64,000 nucleotides of DNA from CAZAYY01 sp964489525. GTDB lineage: Bacteria; Chloroflexota; Anaerolineae; Anaerolineales; JABWBV01. Below are positions 1-7,755 of this stretch, piece after piece. The stretch is from NCBI GenBank assembly GCA_964489525.1, contig CAZAYY010000002.1:124001-188000 (forward strand), read 5' to 3'. The position numbers and the translations under genes are program-made. Every line of letters starts with the position of its first letter. Positions within the stretch are counted from its first letter, which is position 1. The notes beneath the pieces are model-generated. The model was not told the origin of the DNA. It saw only the letters and a program-made list of their open reading frames with translations, and searched no databases.

Positions 1-96
1 ACCATTGTTGCGTTGATATTTGTCTCCCTGGTGATTTTGCGGGTTATTAATCGCAAACTGCAGGTGCCCCAGCCGCAGGACGCGCTGCCTGCCTGA
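1..96 (+). CDS. C-terminal end of a membrane protein (partial)
   Basis: The first frame is open from the window edge to a TGA at 94-96. The 31 visible residues are a hydrophobic helix (Ile/Val/Leu-rich, about 18 residues) followed by a short polar tail ending in ...QDALPA. This is the usual ending of a multi-pass transporter or permease, but the family cannot be told from so little. A good intrinsic terminator follows 35 bp later, which supports a real gene end here. Confidence 0.6.
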   Translation, partial: TIVALIFVSLVILRVINRKLQVPQPQDALPA

Positions 97-131
97 CATC
101 CCTAACTTCCGCTGTGGAATGCTGGTTTTGT

Positions 132-167
132 GCCTGGCCCGGTTTGCTGCGGCCAGGCCATTTTTTT
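132..167 (+). terminator. Rho-independent terminator
   Basis: An 8 bp perfect stem (GCCTGGCC at 132-139, GGCCAGGC at 151-158) with an 11 nt loop is followed by a run of seven T. It ends the partial gene at the left edge. On the other strand no T-run follows the stem, so it should act on + strand transcripts only. Confidence 0.8.
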
Positions 168-170
168 GGC

Positions 171-1796
171 TTAACGCAGTCCCATAGCCAGCCCATCGGC
201 GCGCGGGTCGCTGCCGCCGGCCAGCACTCCCGTTTGTGGGTCGCGCAAAATGACCTGCCCGCGCCCAAAGATGGCCCGTCCAAACCCGCTGACCGGGGCG
301 ATGACGTGCCCCATGGCTGCCAGGCCTTCCAGGGTTTCCATGGAAACGCCCTGCTCCAGCGCAACCCGGCCATCCGGGGCGCTGTCCACCAGGCACAGGC
401 GCGGCCGGTCGAGCGCTTCTTGGGGCGAAAGTCCATCATCCAACAGCCCCAGCGCCACCTGGACATGCCCCTGCGGCTGCATTGCCCCACCCATCACCCC
501 GTAGCTGGCGTAAAGTTCGCCATCCGGGCGGGTAATGAGCGCCGGGATAATGGTGTGATAAGGTCGTTTGCCAGGGGCCAGGGCGTTGGGGTGAGCCGGG
601 TCGAGCGAAAAGCCGTGGCCGCGGTTTTGCAGGGTGAACCCCCAACCTTTGGGTACGATGCCTGTGCCAAAGCCCATATAGTTGCTGTTGATGAACGAAC
701 AGGCATTGCCTTCGCCATCCACCACGCTGAGATAAACCGTATCAGACGAAGCCGAAGGCGCGCCGCGCACCGGGTCGGCCATGGCCCGGTCGGGGTTGAG
801 CAAAGCCCGCCGGGAAGCAGCGTATTCTTTGGAGAGCAGCGCTTCGAGTGGGGCCGGGTTGGTTGCCGGGTCCGCCGCGTACCAGTGGGTATCGGCAAAA
901 GCCAGGCGCAGGGCTTCAATCACCAGGTGCAGCCTTTGGGCCGAAAGTGGGGGCAGGGCGGCCAGGTCATAGGCTTCCAGGATGTTAAGCGCCAGCAGCG
1001 CCGCCAGTCCCTGCCCGTTGGGTGGGCATTCCCAAACCTGGTAGCCGCGGTAGCGGGTTGAGATGGGGGTTTCCCAGGTGGAAAAATGCGCAGCCAGGTC
1101 TTCTTGGGTCAGGCAGCCGCCCGCCTGCTGGACCACATCGGCGATGGCCTTGGCAATCGGGCCGGTGTAGAATGCCTCTTTGCCCCCTGCTGCGACGCTT
1201 TGCAGGGTGCGCGCCAACCCGGGGTTGCGAAAAATTTCCCCAGCCCTGGGGCCGCGCCCGTCCAATGTCAGCTCCAGCCCGTTAGGCGCAGTCTTTAACT
1301 GGCGTTCGGCGCCGCGCTGCCAGAAATAAGCTGTGATGGGCGCAACCGGGAAGCCTTCTTCGGCCAGCCGAATGGCCGGGGCCAGGATGGTTGCCATATC
1401 GAGCCGCCCATGCGCTTCAACCAGGTCGCACCAACCTGCGCACGCACCGGGAACGGTGATGGTGTGTGGGTGGAACTGCGGCAGGGTTTTCCCAAATCCT
1501 TCTTTCGCCAGGTTCGCCAGCGAAAGCCCGGCGGGGGCCCGCCCAGAGCCATTCAACGCCTTGATTTTCCGGGTGGTCGCCTCGAAAAATAGGGCGAAAC
1601 AATCGCCGCCAATCCCGGTGGAGGTGGGTTCCGTCACATTTAACGCGGCCGCAGTGGCCACAGCCGCATCCGCTGCGTTCCCCCCGCTGCGCAAAATTTC
1701 CAGCCCGGCAGCCACCGCCAGCGGCTGCGAGGTTGCCACCATGCCCCCAGTGGCATAAACCGTTGAACGGTGGGAATGAAAATTCAGGTTGGTCAT
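171..1796 (-). CDS. ggt: Gamma-glutamyltranspeptidase (GGT, Ntn hydrolase)
   Basis: The 541 aa product matches the GGT family over its full length: an N-terminal ATGGMVATSQPLA block, SGGNAADAAVA around residue 37, GGDCF near 63, and the self-processing site SDTVYLSVVD, where Thr353 would become the N-terminal nucleophile of the small subunit. Later GGAMQPQGHVQV forms the usual glycine-rich loop. No clear signal peptide is visible, so it may be cytosolic or use another route. GGT transfers or hydrolyses gamma-glutamyl groups from glutathione and related peptides. The start ATG is preceded by AAAGGA at a good distance. The gene stands alone, convergent with the partial gene to its left. Confidence 0.95.
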   Translation of the reverse strand: MTNLNFHSHRSTVYATGGMVATSQPLAVAAGLEILRSGGNAADAAVATAAALNVTEPTSTGIGGDCFALFFEATTRKIKALNGSGRAPAGLSLANLAKEGFGKTLPQFHPHTITVPGACAGWCDLVEAHGRLDMATILAPAIRLAEEGFPVAPITAYFWQRGAERQLKTAPNGLELTLDGRGPRAGEIFRNPGLARTLQSVAAGGKEAFYTGPIAKAIADVVQQAGGCLTQEDLAAHFSTWETPISTRYRGYQVWECPPNGQGLAALLALNILEAYDLAALPPLSAQRLHLVIEALRLAFADTHWYAADPATNPAPLEALLSKEYAASRRALLNPDRAMADPVRGAPSASSDTVYLSVVDGEGNACSFINSNYMGFGTGIVPKGWGFTLQNRGHGFSLDPAHPNALAPGKRPYHTIIPALITRPDGELYASYGVMGGAMQPQGHVQVALGLLDDGLSPQEALDRPRLCLVDSAPDGRVALEQGVSMETLEGLAAMGHVIAPVSGFGRAIFGRGQVILRDPQTGVLAGGSDPRADGLAMGLR

Positions 1797-2005
1797 AGGT
1801 GTTTTCCTTTGATTAAAGGGTATGGCCTCTTTGTGCCATCTGGCTGCCTGGAATTATACGGTATAAATCCAAAGAAGTGCTGAAATAGCCCCACAAGCTA
1901 CAAGCTACACACCATAAGCTACAAGCCACACGCCACACGCCACAAGTTACAATGGACCTAAAACAACCCTCCTCATTCCCATGGAATCACGGATTCCGTT
2001 GGGTC

Positions 2006-2079
2006 CCCCGCCCCAGCAGGGCGGCATGATGATAGCACCCGCCCCATTCGACACCCAATGCCGGAGGCATGGCATTATC
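2006..2079. repeat. Dispersed palindromic repeat, family B (copy 1)
   Basis: This segment has two blocks, CGCCCCAGCAGGGCGGCATG and AATGCCGGAGGCATGGCATT, about 25 bp apart. The same two blocks occur in the same order and orientation at 61127-61200. Each is a small imperfect palindrome. It is intergenic and non-coding. The layout resembles REP-like elements, but that class is an inference. Confidence 0.6.
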
Positions 2080-2161
2080 GGACTTGTACATGCTCCCACT
2101 CCGCAAACCAGCAGGGACAACCAGGTTCTGCGTGTCCATGATTGCACCCGCCGCAAAAGGG

Positions 2162-2167
2162 TATAAT
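2162..2167 (+). promoter_or_regulatory. -10 box, near-leaderless transcript
   Basis: A perfect TATAAT lies only 8 nt before the ATG at 2176. Transcription starting about 6-8 nt after a -10 box would begin at or next to the start codon, and no Shine-Dalgarno sequence fits in between. A -35 match is poor. Confidence 0.5.
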
Positions 2168-2175
2168 CATCAGGT

Positions 2176-3192
2176 ATGAGCAGTAATGCCCCCCCGCATT
2201 TTGTTGTCGTTGGCCGGTTACGTCGAACCTTTTTACTGCCCCCAACAGGTCGTCCTTACCTGGACAGACCAGGGGGCAGTGCTTTATACACGGCTGCGGG
2301 TATTCGTGCCTGGGAAGAATCCATTGGGCTGGTGGCCCGGGTTGGAGAAGATTATCCCAGAGACTGGATTGAAGAATTTCGCACCCAGGGTTTCGACACG
2401 CGCGGGATTCAAATTATGCCTGAAAGCATAGACCTGCGGGAATTCCTGGCCTATACCAGCCTGCATACGCGTTTTAATGATAACCCTGTGGCCCACTTTG
2501 CCCGGTTGGAGCTGCCCTTTCCCAAAGCCTTGTTTGGCTATCGCCGTCCGAACGAGGTTCTGGACAGCCGCACCCAGCTTTCTGGGACGGCTGTGCGGCA
2601 AACCGATTTTCCGCCAGACTACCTGCACGCCACAGTGGTCCATTTTTGCCCGTTGGAGTTCTTGAACCACAGCCTGCTGCCCTCGCTGCTGCGCCAGGCC
2701 GGGTTTATTACCATCACCCTGGACCCTTCGCGAGGGTACATGGATCCAAGTTTTTTTGGATTGATTCCTTCGATTGTCAGCGGGCTGACGGCTTTCCTGG
2801 TTTCGGAAGAAAAGCTGCGCAACCTTTTTCAAGGGCGCAGTAAAGACCTGTGGGAGATGGCCGAAGCGGTTGGCGCTTATGGCTGCGAAATGGTCGTCAT
2901 CAAGCGCGGCCTGGAGGGCCAGTACCTGTACGATGTGGGTGCGAAAACCCGTTGGGAAATCCCCGCTTACGCATCCAGAATGGTAGACCCGACCGGGGCG
3001 GGAGATGCCTTCAACGGCGGTTTTATTGCCGGCTACCGGCGAACCTATTACCCATTGGATGCCGTGCTGCATGCCAACGTGTCTGCCTCGTTGGCGGTGG
3101 AAGGAACAGGCCCGTTTTACGCCCTGGACGCCCTTCCTGGCCTCGCAGATGCCCGGATGGCCTTGTTGAAACAATCGGTTCGAAAAGTGTGA
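2176..3192 (+). CDS. PfkB-family carbohydrate/nucleoside kinase
   Basis: The 338 aa protein has ribokinase-fold features: FVVVG at the N-terminus, GGSALYTAAG around residue 33 in place of the usual GG.A.N.A motif, and the C-terminal signature DPTGAGDAFNGGF with the catalytic base Asp277 and the anion-hole GAG. Such enzymes phosphorylate a sugar, nucleoside or small alcohol with ATP; the substrate cannot be told from sequence. It starts at the first ATG after a TATAAT box and is followed 24 bp later by a peptidase gene, suggesting co-transcription with 3217-5185. Confidence 0.9.
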   Translation: MSSNAPPHFVVVGRLRRTFLLPPTGRPYLDRPGGSALYTAAGIRAWEESIGLVARVGEDYPRDWIEEFRTQGFDTRGIQIMPESIDLREFLAYTSLHTRFNDNPVAHFARLELPFPKALFGYRRPNEVLDSRTQLSGTAVRQTDFPPDYLHATVVHFCPLEFLNHSLLPSLLRQAGFITITLDPSRGYMDPSFFGLIPSIVSGLTAFLVSEEKLRNLFQGRSKDLWEMAEAVGAYGCEMVVIKRGLEGQYLYDVGAKTRWEIPAYASRMVDPTGAGDAFNGGFIAGYRRTYYPLDAVLHANVSASLAVEGTGPFYALDALPGLADARMALLKQSVRKV

Positions 3193-3216
3193 TTTAATCA
3201 GAAAGGATAATAGAAC

Positions 3217-4317
3217 GTGCAAGGAATCATCGAAAAAACCATCAACCTGGCCATGCAAATTCAGCAAATTCCTGCGCCAACCTTCGACGAAGCCAGGCGG
3301 GCCGCATTTGTGAAAGCCCGTTTTGAAAGTGAAGGCCTGGCCGATATCAGCACAGACACTCTGGGCAATGTGTATGCCCGGCTGCCAGGCGCCAACCCGG
3401 GCCTGGCGCCCCTGGTAATCAGCGCCCACACCGACACTGTTTTTCCCGCCCAAACCCGGTTGGATATCAGCTGGACGGAGGAAAAAATTGCTGCCCCCGG
3501 CATTGGCGACAACTCGCTGGGTGTGGCCGGGTTGTTTGCCCTGGCCTGGAATGCGCGCCTCGAAGCCCCATATCCGGGCGATATCTGGCTTGTGGCCAAT
3601 GTGTGTGAAGAAGGCCTGGGCGATCTGCGGGGTATGCGGGCGGTTGTAGACCGTTTTGGCAGCCGCCCACGCGGCTATATCATTTTAGAAGGCATGGCCC
3701 TGGGGCATATCTATCACCGCGGCCTGGGGGTGCGGCGCTACCGCATCACAGCCCGTACCGCTGGCGGCCATTCTTGGGCAAACTTTGGTGCCCCCTCTGC
3801 CATCCACCACCTGGCCCGTTTGATTAACCAAATAACCAGCATCACCCTGCCCGAAACCCCCCGCTGCAGCTACAATGTGGGCACCATTTCTGGCGGAACG
3901 TCGGTGAATACCATTGCCCAGTTCGCCACTTTTGACCTCGACCTGCGCTCGGAAAGCCCGCTGATGCTCGATGACCTGGTTGAAAAGGTGGAAAAAATGG
4001 TAGACGAAGCCAACCAGGAAGGCGTAGCCATCCTGGCGGAAGTGATTGGCAACCGCCCGGCGGGTGAAATATCCCGGCAGCATCCACTGGTGGCTATGGC
4101 GGTCCGGGCTTTAGAGGCCCAAAAGCTCACCCCGGTGATTGGGGTGGGTTCCACAGATGCCAATGTGCCCATCAGCCTGGGGCTGCCTGCAGTGTGCATC
4201 GGCCTTACCCAGGGCGGCGGCGCCCACACCACCGAGGAATACATCCTGACCCGGCCGCTCAAAAAAGGCCTCGACCAGCTGTACATGCTTGCCCGCGGCG
4301 CTTTTGAATTGGAATGA
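3217..4317 (+). CDS. M20-family metallopeptidase/amidohydrolase
   Basis: The start is GTG at 3217, with GAAAGG upstream. The 366 aa product shows the M20 two-zinc pattern: His71 and Asp73 in SAHTDTVFP, bridging Asp98 in GIGDNS, Glu131-Glu132 in CEEGLGD (catalytic base and ligand) and His337 in GGGAHTTEEY. The middle part (about residues 170-290) with TAGGHSW is the dimerisation domain. It should cleave a peptide or acyl-amino acid bond in the cytosol. Its place between a PfkB kinase and a BKACE enzyme suggests a small catabolic cluster. Confidence 0.92.
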   Translation: MQGIIEKTINLAMQIQQIPAPTFDEARRAAFVKARFESEGLADISTDTLGNVYARLPGANPGLAPLVISAHTDTVFPAQTRLDISWTEEKIAAPGIGDNSLGVAGLFALAWNARLEAPYPGDIWLVANVCEEGLGDLRGMRAVVDRFGSRPRGYIILEGMALGHIYHRGLGVRRYRITARTAGGHSWANFGAPSAIHHLARLINQITSITLPETPRCSYNVGTISGGTSVNTIAQFATFDLDLRSESPLMLDDLVEKVEKMVDEANQEGVAILAEVIGNRPAGEISRQHPLVAMAVRALEAQKLTPVIGVGSTDANVPISLGLPAVCIGLTQGGGAHTTEEYILTRPLKKGLDQLYMLARGAFELE

Positions 4318-4333
4318 ACGCGACAGGATTGTG

Positions 4334-5185
4334 ATGGATAAGGTCATTATTACGGCTGCCGTAACCGGCTCACGGCCCACAAAGGCAGACAACCCCGCCG
4401 TGCCCTATACCCCGCAAGAAATTGCAGACGCTGCACTGGATTGCTGGCGTGCCGGGGCAGCCGTGGCCCACATCCATGTACGCGACCCGCACACGGGCAA
4501 GCCATCTTCAGAGATTTCCCTTTTTCAAGAGGTTCTGGAACGCATCCGGGCAGAAAGCGACATGCTTGTCAACCTGACCACCAGCGGGTTGAACATTCGC
4601 GGACCCGGCGCCCTTGAAAAGCGGCTTGAGCCTGTCGAACTGCACCCAGACCTGTGTTCTTTGGATATTGGTTCGCTGAATTTTTCCGACCAGGTGTTCA
4701 GCAACCCGCCTGAATTTGGCGAGCTGGCTGCCCGCCGGATGTTCTCGGCGGGCGTCAAACCAGAAATTGAGGTTTTTGATACCGGGCATATAGACCAGGC
4801 TGCCGACCTGGTGCGCCGTGGGTTGGTAGCTGCCCCGGCCTACTTTCAACTGTGCATGGGTGTGCGCTGGGGAATTCCGGCAACACCAGAAAATTTGCTT
4901 TTTATGCACAGCAAACTGCCGGATGGGGTGGTGTGGTCCGTTTTGGGGGTGGGCCGGGCACAGCTTCCAATGATTACCCTGGGTATTCTCCTGGGCGGGC
5001 ATATCCGGGTGGGTTTTGAAGATAATTTGTATATCCAAAAAGGGGTGCTGGCCGAAAGCAATGCCCAGATGGTGGCCTGGGCTGCTGGCCTGGTCCGCTG
5101 TTTACAGCGCGAAGTGGCCAGCCCGGCCGAAGCGCGGGTGCTGTTGGGCCTGGAAACCGGGGGCGGGGTTGCACAGGCCTTATAA
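4334..5185 (+). CDS. BKACE-family beta-keto acid cleavage enzyme (DUF849)
   Basis: I chose the ATG at 4334 because the family begins with a KVIITAAVTGS-type strand; an in-frame start exists further up at 4289 but lies inside the peptidase gene. The 283 aa product has the family hallmarks: GAAVAHIHVRDPHTG with the zinc-binding His46 and His48, and IEVFDTGH later. BKACE enzymes are zinc-dependent TIM barrels that condense a beta-keto acid with acetyl-CoA, as in lysine fermentation (3-keto-5-aminohexanoate cleavage). The exact substrate here is unknown. It follows the M20 gene by 16 bp. Confidence 0.92.
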   Translation: MDKVIITAAVTGSRPTKADNPAVPYTPQEIADAALDCWRAGAAVAHIHVRDPHTGKPSSEISLFQEVLERIRAESDMLVNLTTSGLNIRGPGALEKRLEPVELHPDLCSLDIGSLNFSDQVFSNPPEFGELAARRMFSAGVKPEIEVFDTGHIDQAADLVRRGLVAAPAYFQLCMGVRWGIPATPENLLFMHSKLPDGVVWSVLGVGRAQLPMITLGILLGGHIRVGFEDNLYIQKGVLAESNAQMVAWAAGLVRCLQREVASPAEARVLLGLETGGGVAQAL

Positions 5186-5265
5186 TGTGACATCAAGAAA
5201 GCCCAGTTTTACCGTGAAACTGTTCTGGTATCGCTGGGATTAAAAAAATATAAAGGAAAAATAAA

Positions 5266-6585
5266 ATGGAAATGAATATGGATCGTATGAACAACCAGGT
5301 AGCAGTGTTCATTGATTATGAAAATATCGAAATTAGCTACCGTTCTAAATCTGGGGATGATTTTGAAGTAGACTGGCAGAGTGTCTTCCGCGCCGCGGTG
5401 GATTTTGGCCGGGTGGTTGTGCGTCGCGCCTATGCAGACTGGGGGATTTTTGGCTCCAGCCAACGCGAACTGCTTGCCATGGGTGTAGACCTCGTGCACG
5501 TGCCTTCGAAGCGTGGCAAAAATGCTGCGGATATCAAAATTGTGATTGATGCGCTTGAAATGGTCCTCGGAGAATCGAAGAATATCAGCCATGTAGTCCT
5601 GGTGTCTGGGGATGGTGACTTCACCGAGTTGGTCCACCGCCTGCGTGCCTATGGCAAAGTGGTCATTGGCCTGGGTGTGAGCGGTGCCAGCGCCGAGTAT
5701 CTCATTCACGCCTGCGACCAATTCATCTTTTACGACATGCTCACCGGCAGGCCTGCTGGAAAGGATAGTGGAGAGAATCGCAGCACCGACGCCCCTGGGA
5801 TTGCTTTTGAAATGAGCGAAGCCCGGCTGCTGCTGCGTAAAGCGGTTGAACCCATTGACGAGGGCACCTGGGTCACTGCGGGTGCCATTAAGAATGCCAT
5901 GCTTGGGTTGAGCCCGGCCTTTAATGAACGCAACTATAACTACAGCTCGTTTAAGGATTTCATTGCTGCCCAGAGCGACATGGTGCGCATTCGCACTGCC
6001 CAACCCGGTGGTCACCTCGAAGTTCAAAAAATCTCGCTTCCAGCCAGCGATGCTGCCAGCAAAGCCCCCGAAGCCCTGCTCGACCGTTATTTGAACATCC
6101 TGGGTGCCGAAAAAATTCGGATGACCCCAACCGAGCACCGCCCGGCGATAATCCTCAAGTATTATGAATCCATCAAGGGCAGCCAGGAGCGCACCCTCAA
6201 CCAGGTCAAAGAAGCCCTGCAGGCCTATTTTGAAGAAAAGTCCCCAACAGTCAAACCCCAATACGTTCACGAGACCGCCCACCAGCTTTTCCGAACCTAC
6301 TGTTTTGAATTTGATCAGGATGACAGCAAATATTCCGAAGATGTGCGCCTGTGGGATCGGGCAGTTACTCTTTTTGCAGATATTAAAAACGCCAACTTCA
6401 TGCTAGATAAGTGTGACCGCGGCCTGCTTCAAAAAATCCTGGCAAACCTGGATGAAGGGGAAGAGCTCCATGTGAACACAGCCGCCAGGCTGCTGTACGG
6501 CACTGTGAAAGGGCAAAAAATGCTGCAACATGTGACGGATTTGATCAACGAAACCCGGCGTGCTTCGGCAAAGAGGCGATCATGA
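5266..6585 (+). CDS. NYN-domain RNase-like protein with C-terminal LOTUS/OST-HTH-like region
   Basis: The 439 aa protein begins with a LabA/DUF88-type NYN domain: AVFIDYENI (Asp17), NAADIKIVIDA (Asp89, Asp95) and VSGDGDF (Asp116, Asp118) give the acidic cluster of a PIN-like, metal-dependent nuclease. After a short linker, residues about 185-265 (ARLLLRKAVEP...) look like an OST-HTH/LOTUS RNA-binding module; the remaining 170 residues are helical and unassigned. AAAGGA precedes the first ATG; a second ATG three codons in is also possible. The stop overlaps the next start as ATGA, so the two genes are probably translationally coupled. Confidence 0.88.
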   Translation: MEMNMDRMNNQVAVFIDYENIEISYRSKSGDDFEVDWQSVFRAAVDFGRVVVRRAYADWGIFGSSQRELLAMGVDLVHVPSKRGKNAADIKIVIDALEMVLGESKNISHVVLVSGDGDFTELVHRLRAYGKVVIGLGVSGASAEYLIHACDQFIFYDMLTGRPAGKDSGENRSTDAPGIAFEMSEARLLLRKAVEPIDEGTWVTAGAIKNAMLGLSPAFNERNYNYSSFKDFIAAQSDMVRIRTAQPGGHLEVQKISLPASDAASKAPEALLDRYLNILGAEKIRMTPTEHRPAIILKYYESIKGSQERTLNQVKEALQAYFEEKSPTVKPQYVHETAHQLFRTYCFEFDQDDSKYSEDVRLWDRAVTLFADIKNANFMLDKCDRGLLQKILANLDEGEELHVNTAARLLYGTVKGQKMLQHVTDLINETRRASAKRRS

Positions 6586-7364
6586 CAGAGCAGCACTTGC
6601 CAAACCCAATCCTTGATACCATCTACCGCCATGGTTCTGCCCGCAGGTATAAAAGCGACCCGGTTTCTCGGCAGCTTGTGTTGGATGTGATTGCAGCTGG
6701 GCAGCGAGCGTCGTCCTCATCCAATTTGCAAATGTACAGTGTGGTTGTGGTTGAAGATGCAGCCAAACGCACCCGCCTGGCTGAGCTTTGTGGCAATCAA
6801 CCCCATATTGCCCAGGCTCCAGTGTTCCTCGCCTGGTGTGCAGACTTGAGCCGCCTGGACCGCATTTGCCAGGAGCTTGGCTATTCCCACGAAGCCGGGT
6901 ATGTTGAAAATTTACTGCTTTCGACGATTGATGCCGCCATTGCTGCTCAAAATGCCTGCCTGGCCGCAGAGTCCCTTGGCCTGGGAATTTGTTACATCGG
7001 CTCGCTGCGCAATAACCCCCGTGAAGTCATTGCGATGTTAGGTTTGCCGAACCTGGTTTTCCCACTCTTTGGCCTCACGCTGGGTTGGCCCGAAAAATCG
7101 CCGCGTATTCGCCCCCGTTTGCCTTTGGAAGCAGTGGTTCACGATGAAACTTATGATGCTTCGGGTGAAAAGCCATACCTTGAGGCTTACGATGAAGCCA
7201 TGATTGCCACAGGCATCTACACCAATCGCGAAGTAGCCACCACCCAGGCCCAGCTGCCTGCCCGTCCATATGGCTGGCGCGAACATTCGGCCCGGCGCGT
7301 CTCTGTGCCGCAGCGCACCTTTTTAAGCGATGTGCTGCGCGAACAGGGCTTTGAAATGAAGTAA
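6582..7364 (+). CDS. NfsA-like nitroreductase / FMN-dependent NADPH oxidoreductase
   Basis: The 260 aa product has the nitroreductase fold signatures: HGSARRYKSDPV at the N-terminus, ASSSSNLQMYSVVVV (flavin phosphate contact), AAIAAQNACLAAESLGLGICYIGS and the C-terminal LPLFGLTLGWP-like segment (here FPLFGLTLGWPE). Length and the C-terminal extension fit the NfsA/Frp branch. It would reduce nitroaromatics or quinones with NAD(P)H. It starts in a 4-bp overlap with the NYN gene. A perfect 15-bp inverted repeat lies 21 bp after its stop. Confidence 0.9.
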   Translation: MTEQHLPNPILDTIYRHGSARRYKSDPVSRQLVLDVIAAGQRASSSSNLQMYSVVVVEDAAKRTRLAELCGNQPHIAQAPVFLAWCADLSRLDRICQELGYSHEAGYVENLLLSTIDAAIAAQNACLAAESLGLGICYIGSLRNNPREVIAMLGLPNLVFPLFGLTLGWPEKSPRIRPRLPLEAVVHDETYDASGEKPYLEAYDEAMIATGIYTNREVATTQAQLPARPYGWREHSARRVSVPQRTFLSDVLREQGFEMK

Positions 7365-7385
7365 CCCTGTTGAGGGAAGATGCTC

Positions 7386-7427
7386 GATTGGCATACCGGG
7401 CGGGTCAGAACCCCCGGTATGCCAATC
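7386..7427. repeat. Perfect 15-bp inverted repeat
   Basis: Arms GATTGGCATACCGGG (7386-7400) and its exact complement (7413-7427) enclose a 12 nt loop, 21 bp after the nitroreductase stop. No T-run follows, so it is not a standard intrinsic terminator. It could be a 3' end-stabilising hairpin or a protein-binding site. Confidence 0.75.
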
Positions 7428-7616
7428 CACGCACGGGGAGGCTCAGCCCACGCCTTTGACCGGTCCCTCAAATGACGAACGGTAGATTGCACCGAACCCA
7501 TGATGCCAGCCCTCCAAACTTAGGAACAATGGCCTGGCAATATTGATAATTTTTTCAGCCCTACGGGCTTGAATCTCCCCCATCCTGTGCATCCCTTTAA
7601 AACCACAGAACACTGA
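7428..7616. other. Intergenic, mostly without recognised features
   Basis: Together with the inverted repeat to its left and the promoter to its right, this makes a gene-free stretch of about 390 bp. It contains one copy of the short palindromic word CAGCCCTACGGGCTT at 7556-7570, a word that recurs at 61230-61293. Nothing else is supported. Confidence 0.5.
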
Positions 7617-7636
7617 TATAGAACAATATTTCTATA
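7617..7636. promoter_or_regulatory. Upstream operator-like palindrome (site 1)
   Basis: TATAGAA-CAATAT-TTCTATA is a perfect 7+6+7 palindrome ending 4 bp before the -35 box at 7641. A second copy with the same half-sites and the same 6-bp spacer lies just after the -10 box, at 7679-7700. Paired sites around one promoter suggest a dimeric repressor or activator. Confidence 0.6.
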
Positions 7637-7640
7637 AGTC

Positions 7641-7669
7641 TTGACAGCCTTCCCAGCCTCAGGTACAAT
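7641..7669 (+). promoter_or_regulatory. Consensus sigma-70 promoter
   Basis: A perfect TTGACA (7641-7646) is separated by exactly 17 bp from TACAAT (7664-7669). It is the best housekeeping-type promoter in the window on the + strand and would give a leader of about 80 nt before the ATG at 7756. Confidence 0.8.
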
Positions 7670-7678
7670 ATACTTTGG

Positions 7679-7700
7679 AAATAGAACACATTTTCTATTT
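7679..7700. promoter_or_regulatory. Downstream operator-like palindrome (site 2)
   Basis: AAATAGAA-CACATT-TTCTATTT is a perfect 8+6+8 palindrome placed over the expected transcription start. A further half site (AATAGAAAT) follows at 7704-7712. A protein bound here would block initiation or escape. Confidence 0.6.
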
Positions 7701-7755
7701 ATGAATAGAAATCTTGAATCCAGCTTTTTTACCGGCGTTCAGATGAGGCAAGGCT

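Larger units (their letters stand above)
1797..2175. other. Intergenic region between divergent ggt and pfkB-type gene
   Basis: No gene is supported here. The left part carries a TATAAT-like box for ggt (1853-1858, minus strand), although no good -35 is seen. Positions 1888-1950 are a decayed run of short repeats built on the words 'caagctac' and 'cacgccac'. Positions 2006-2079 hold one copy of a dispersed repeat also found at 61127-61200. The right end contains the promoter of the downstream kinase gene. Confidence 0.6.

Noticed and set aside
2142..2167. Full sigma-70 promoter with TTGCAC as -35 for the PfkB gene
   Set aside because: The spacer would be 14 bp, too short; I kept only the -10 box.
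7386..7427. Rho-independent terminator for the nitroreductase gene
   Set aside because: The stem is strong, but no T-run follows on either strand.
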